Assembly: GCF_030503435.1 (NCBI RefSeq)
Contig: NZ_JAUKPO010000002.1
Coordinates: forward strand, 310,001 to 374,000
Direction of reading: 5' to 3'
From: Rhodocytophaga aerolata
Lineage (GTDB): Bacteria > Bacteroidota > Bacteroidia > Cytophagales > 172606-1
Length of the DNA: 64,000 bases
A program made the translations under genes and the position numbers. Below are positions 61,990 through 64,000 of this stretch, piece by piece; within the stretch, counting starts at the first letter, position 1; every line of letters begins with the position of its first letter. Under the pieces are notes generated by a model. The model was not told the DNA's origin. It saw only the letters and a program-made list of their open reading frames with translations, and did no database searches.

Positions 61990-62598
61990 ATGTTCGAACT
62001 GCTAATCCGTATTCTGTGTGATATACAACCCACGACCAGTACCAACGCTATTTTCCTCTTTGGCCAGACAGAAGATAATGACGTATCTGTACTGGCCAAA
62101 GCAAAACAAGTAGTGGAAGCAAAACAGACCGACCAGATCCTGTTTATGCATACACCTCCGACTAATGGCTACCCTGGGTATGAAGCATGGAAAAAGAAGT
62201 TGATAAAAGCCGGCGTAGCCGGACAACAAATTGCAGGAGTACCTATGTTACCAGCTCCCGTTTTACATACCTTAGTAGAAGCCGAATCGGTGATGACTTA
62301 TGCCAAGCAACACAACTTTCAGGCTATGTATGTAACGGCGGCTCCTTTTCATCAACCCCGTGCTTTTATGACCGCTGTAACGGCTGCCTTACGGATTTAC
62401 CCTGAACTTAAGATCTACAGCCAGACTGGTATTTCCCTTCCCTGGCTGGAAGAAGCCATCCATTCTCAGGGCAAAACCACCGGCACCCGAAATCAGCTGA
62501 TTGCCGGCGAAATGGAACGTATAGAAAAATACCAGAAGCAAGGAGACTTGGCTACTGTAGAACAGGTAGTAGACTATTTAAACAGGCGGGATAAGTAG
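61990..62598 (+). CDS. YdcF/SanA-like DUF218 protein
   Basis: This 202-residue protein has the DUF218 core NAIFLFGQTEDNDVSVLAKA, then VLHTLVEAESVMTYAKQ and VTAAPFHQPRAFMTAVTAA. DUF218 proteins, including SanA, ElyC and YdcF, are linked to envelope integrity and bind nucleotide-like or lipid-linked substrates. No membrane segment is present here, so a cytosolic relative is likely. Role unknown. Confidence 0.8.
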   Translation: MFELLIRILCDIQPTTSTNAIFLFGQTEDNDVSVLAKAKQVVEAKQTDQILFMHTPPTNGYPGYEAWKKKLIKAGVAGQQIAGVPMLPAPVLHTLVEAESVMTYAKQHNFQAMYVTAAPFHQPRAFMTAVTAALRIYPELKIYSQTGISLPWLEEAIHSQGKTTGTRNQLIAGEMERIEKYQKQGDLATVEQVVDYLNRRDK

Positions 62599-62634
62599 AA
62601 TTTGTGAATGTGGAAATTTGAAGATGAGGAAATG
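62599..62634. repeat. Dispersed AT-rich intergenic repeat, copy 3
   Basis: AATTTGTGAATGTGGAAATTTGAAGATGAGGAAA-type sequence directly follows the DUF218 stop. It resembles the repeat at 21053 and has an inverted partner at 62715. Confidence 0.5.
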
Positions 62635-62714
62635 GCTGTTATTCTATTCTCTGTAAAGACAATCTTTTATTTCTGTTAATCAACAGAGCAGAACTTAATG
62701 TGCGGTCTACACTA

Positions 62715-62755
62715 TTTCATTTCCAAATTACCGCATTCTCAAATTTTCAAATTAA
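62715..62755. repeat. Dispersed AT-rich intergenic repeat, copy 4 (inverted)
   Basis: On the minus strand it reads TTAATTTGAAAATTTGAGAATG and continues with similar units. With copy 3 it makes an imperfect inverted pair in the space between the convergent DUF218 and carbonic anhydrase genes, which might fold and stop transcription. Confidence 0.5.
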
Positions 62756-63268
62756 TCACTCTTTAAACCACTCCATATACTTAATATAGTTATTGGCGGT
62801 GCGGCTGATAAGGTCTATTTGTTCGGGACTTACTTTTTTAATGAATTTAGCCGGGTTTCCTGCATAAATACATCCGGGCTCGATTACTGTATTTTGCAGC
62901 ACAATAGCTCCGGCTGCTACAATAGAACCTGTTTTTACCACTGCATGATCCATTACAATGGCTCCCATACCAATCAGCACGCGGTCTTCGATGGTGCAGC
63001 CATGGACAATGGCATTATGCGCAATAGATACTTCATTCCCAATAAGCGTAGCGGCCCGTTGATACGTACAATGAATAATAGCTCCATCTTGTATATTGCA
63101 ATTATTGCCAATCGTAATAGAATGCACATCGCCCCGTACTACGGCATTAAACCACACACTGCAGTTATCTCCCATTTTTACCTCACCTACTACTGTTGCA
63201 TTATCTGCCAGAAAACAGTTAGTACCAAATTGGGGGTGGATGCCTCTTACCGGTTTTATTAAAGCCAT
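62756..63268 (-). CDS. Gamma-class carbonic anhydrase family protein
   Basis: This is a 170-residue left-handed beta-helix protein with the hexapeptide repeats and the three zinc-binding histidines of the gamma class (H66 in IHCTYQ, H84 and H89 in AHNAIVHG). R45/D47 and Q60 complete the usual active-site set. Many stand-alone homologues (YrdA, PaaY type) lack the acidic loop of Cam, and this one does too, so activity as a carbonic anhydrase is probable but not certain. Confidence 0.92.
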   Translation of the reverse strand: MALIKPVRGIHPQFGTNCFLADNATVVGEVKMGDNCSVWFNAVVRGDVHSITIGNNCNIQDGAIIHCTYQRAATLIGNEVSIAHNAIVHGCTIEDRVLIGMGAIVMDHAVVKTGSIVAAGAIVLQNTVIEPGCIYAGNPAKFIKKVSPEQIDLISRTANNYIKYMEWFKE

Positions 63269-63440
63269 AAATTAATGTATAATGATGATGTTGAACGAGT
63301 ACAGATTTTTACAAACAATTAAAGCTAGCCTTCCTTCTTTACCAATAAATATAGTTTAAAACTTAATGGGTAAAAAAGCTGTTGTGGAAATAATTACCTC
63401 TACTTTCTGTCTATCTTAGCTTATTGAAAGGACCCTTTAC

Positions 63441-63965
63441 ATGATTTTGATAATTTGCGGGACAAACCGGCCTAACTCCACTACCCGAAAAATTTGTACG
63501 ATTTACCAGGATTTACTAACCCAACATGGTGCAGAAAGCCGGATTCTGGATTTATATGATCTCCCTGCCGACTTTACTAAAACAGCTCTTTACCATAACT
63601 CCGGAAAGAATACGGCTTTCAATGAATTCCGCCAACTGGTGGAGAGCAGCCAGAAATTCGTGTTTGTGGTGCCGGAGTATAATTACTCTTTTCCTGGTGT
63701 ATTAAAAGCCTTTATTGATGGACTAAAATATCCTGATAGCTTAACGAACAAAAAAGCTGCCTTGGTAGGATTGTCATCCGGAATGCAGGGCGGTTCTGTA
63801 GCCTTAAGCCACCTGACCGATATCTTAATGTATATGGGAGTAAATTTAGTAGGCCTTCAGCTAAAGCTTTCCAGAATTGAAGCCAATATGGAGGGAAATA
63901 AAATAAGTAGTCCTATATACAACCAGCTTTTAACCACGCAAGTAGAAAGGTTGATTGCCTTTTAA
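63441..63965 (+). CDS. NADPH-dependent FMN reductase family protein
   Basis: This is a 174-residue flavodoxin-fold protein with the phosphate-binding loop GTNRPNSTTRK (8-18) and FMN contacts in VVPEYNYSFPGVLKAFID (about 77-94) and GLSSGMQGG. The family reduces quinones, azo compounds, chromate or FMN with NAD(P)H. Divergent from the carbonic anhydrase gene. A strong terminator follows directly. Confidence 0.9.
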   Translation: MILIICGTNRPNSTTRKICTIYQDLLTQHGAESRILDLYDLPADFTKTALYHNSGKNTAFNEFRQLVESSQKFVFVVPEYNYSFPGVLKAFIDGLKYPDSLTNKKAALVGLSSGMQGGSVALSHLTDILMYMGVNLVGLQLKLSRIEANMEGNKISSPIYNQLLTTQVERLIAF

Positions 63966-64000
63966 AAAAAGAGGCTGAATTGATCTTTCAGCCTCTTTTT
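63966..64000 (+). terminator. Rho-independent terminator after the FMN reductase gene (reaches window end)
   Basis: A perfect 14-bp stem (63966-63979 with 63987-64000) starts with the A run after the stop codon and ends in at least five T at the window edge. Further T may follow outside. Confidence 0.88.

Overview
The window looks like chromosomal DNA of a Bacteroidota bacterium, most likely of the Cytophagales. Supporting signs are DNA of moderate GC content, a large TonB-linked outer-membrane barrel protein, a DUF2911 protein, GH20 and sulfatase enzymes, lipoproteins with short lipoboxes, A-rich rather than Shine-Dalgarno leaders, and two good matches to the Bacteroidota -7 promoter element TAnnTTTG. 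The lineage is inferred from gene content and was not tested by a search. I see no rRNA, tRNA, CRISPR array, prophage or insertion sequence.

Layout. 1-10.5 kb: a partial M16 protease, an orphan CHASE/PAS histidine kinase, an M42 peptidase, a DnaQ-exonuclease/GIY-YIG fusion, a membrane-anchored DNA/RNA nuclease, and ispE followed by a DinB-fold protein. 10.6-18.3 kb: an alpha/beta hydrolase, a HipA-like kinase overlapping a DUF3037 gene, a BlaI-type repressor, and a two-component system. Between the response regulator and a divergent coiled-coil membrane protein lie six TTTTAAG-type heptamers spaced exactly 11 bp and ending just upstream of a perfect -7 element. A haem-binding lipoprotein and an HdeD-like protein follow. 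18.4-34 kb: mainly housekeeping genes, including an FAD/Rieske oxidoreductase, mrp-nfu, dnaG, radA, a periplasmic sulfite-oxidase-like pair (sorA/sorB type), an alkaline-ceramidase-like membrane protein, a YdjC-type deacetylase and malQ.

34-46.8 kb is an accessory stretch of small, mostly leftward genes: hydrolases, two VOC proteins, two DHFR-fold proteins, a GNAT and an AAA+ ATPase. It contains two broken or recoded genes. One is a small lipoprotein gene with an in-frame A AAA AAC heptamer leading into a sensible -1 frame. The other is an amidohydrolase pseudogene split exactly at a perfect 23-bp inverted repeat. 47-64 kb holds GH20, an outer-membrane barrel protein, a pseudouridine synthase, a CHASE3/GAF protein, a sulfatase, DUF2911, a membrane AraC regulator, an acyltransferase, cutC, a 2H phosphoesterase, a DUF218 protein, a gamma-carbonic anhydrase and an FMN reductase.

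Many genes are monocistronic and separated by strong hairpins. The clear operons are response regulator-kinase, ispE-DinB, mrp-nfu-small acidic protein, sorA-sorB and HipA-like-DUF3037. Where an ATG inside a longer frame fits the family's usual N-terminus, that ATG was chosen; three genes appear to start at TTG or GTG.
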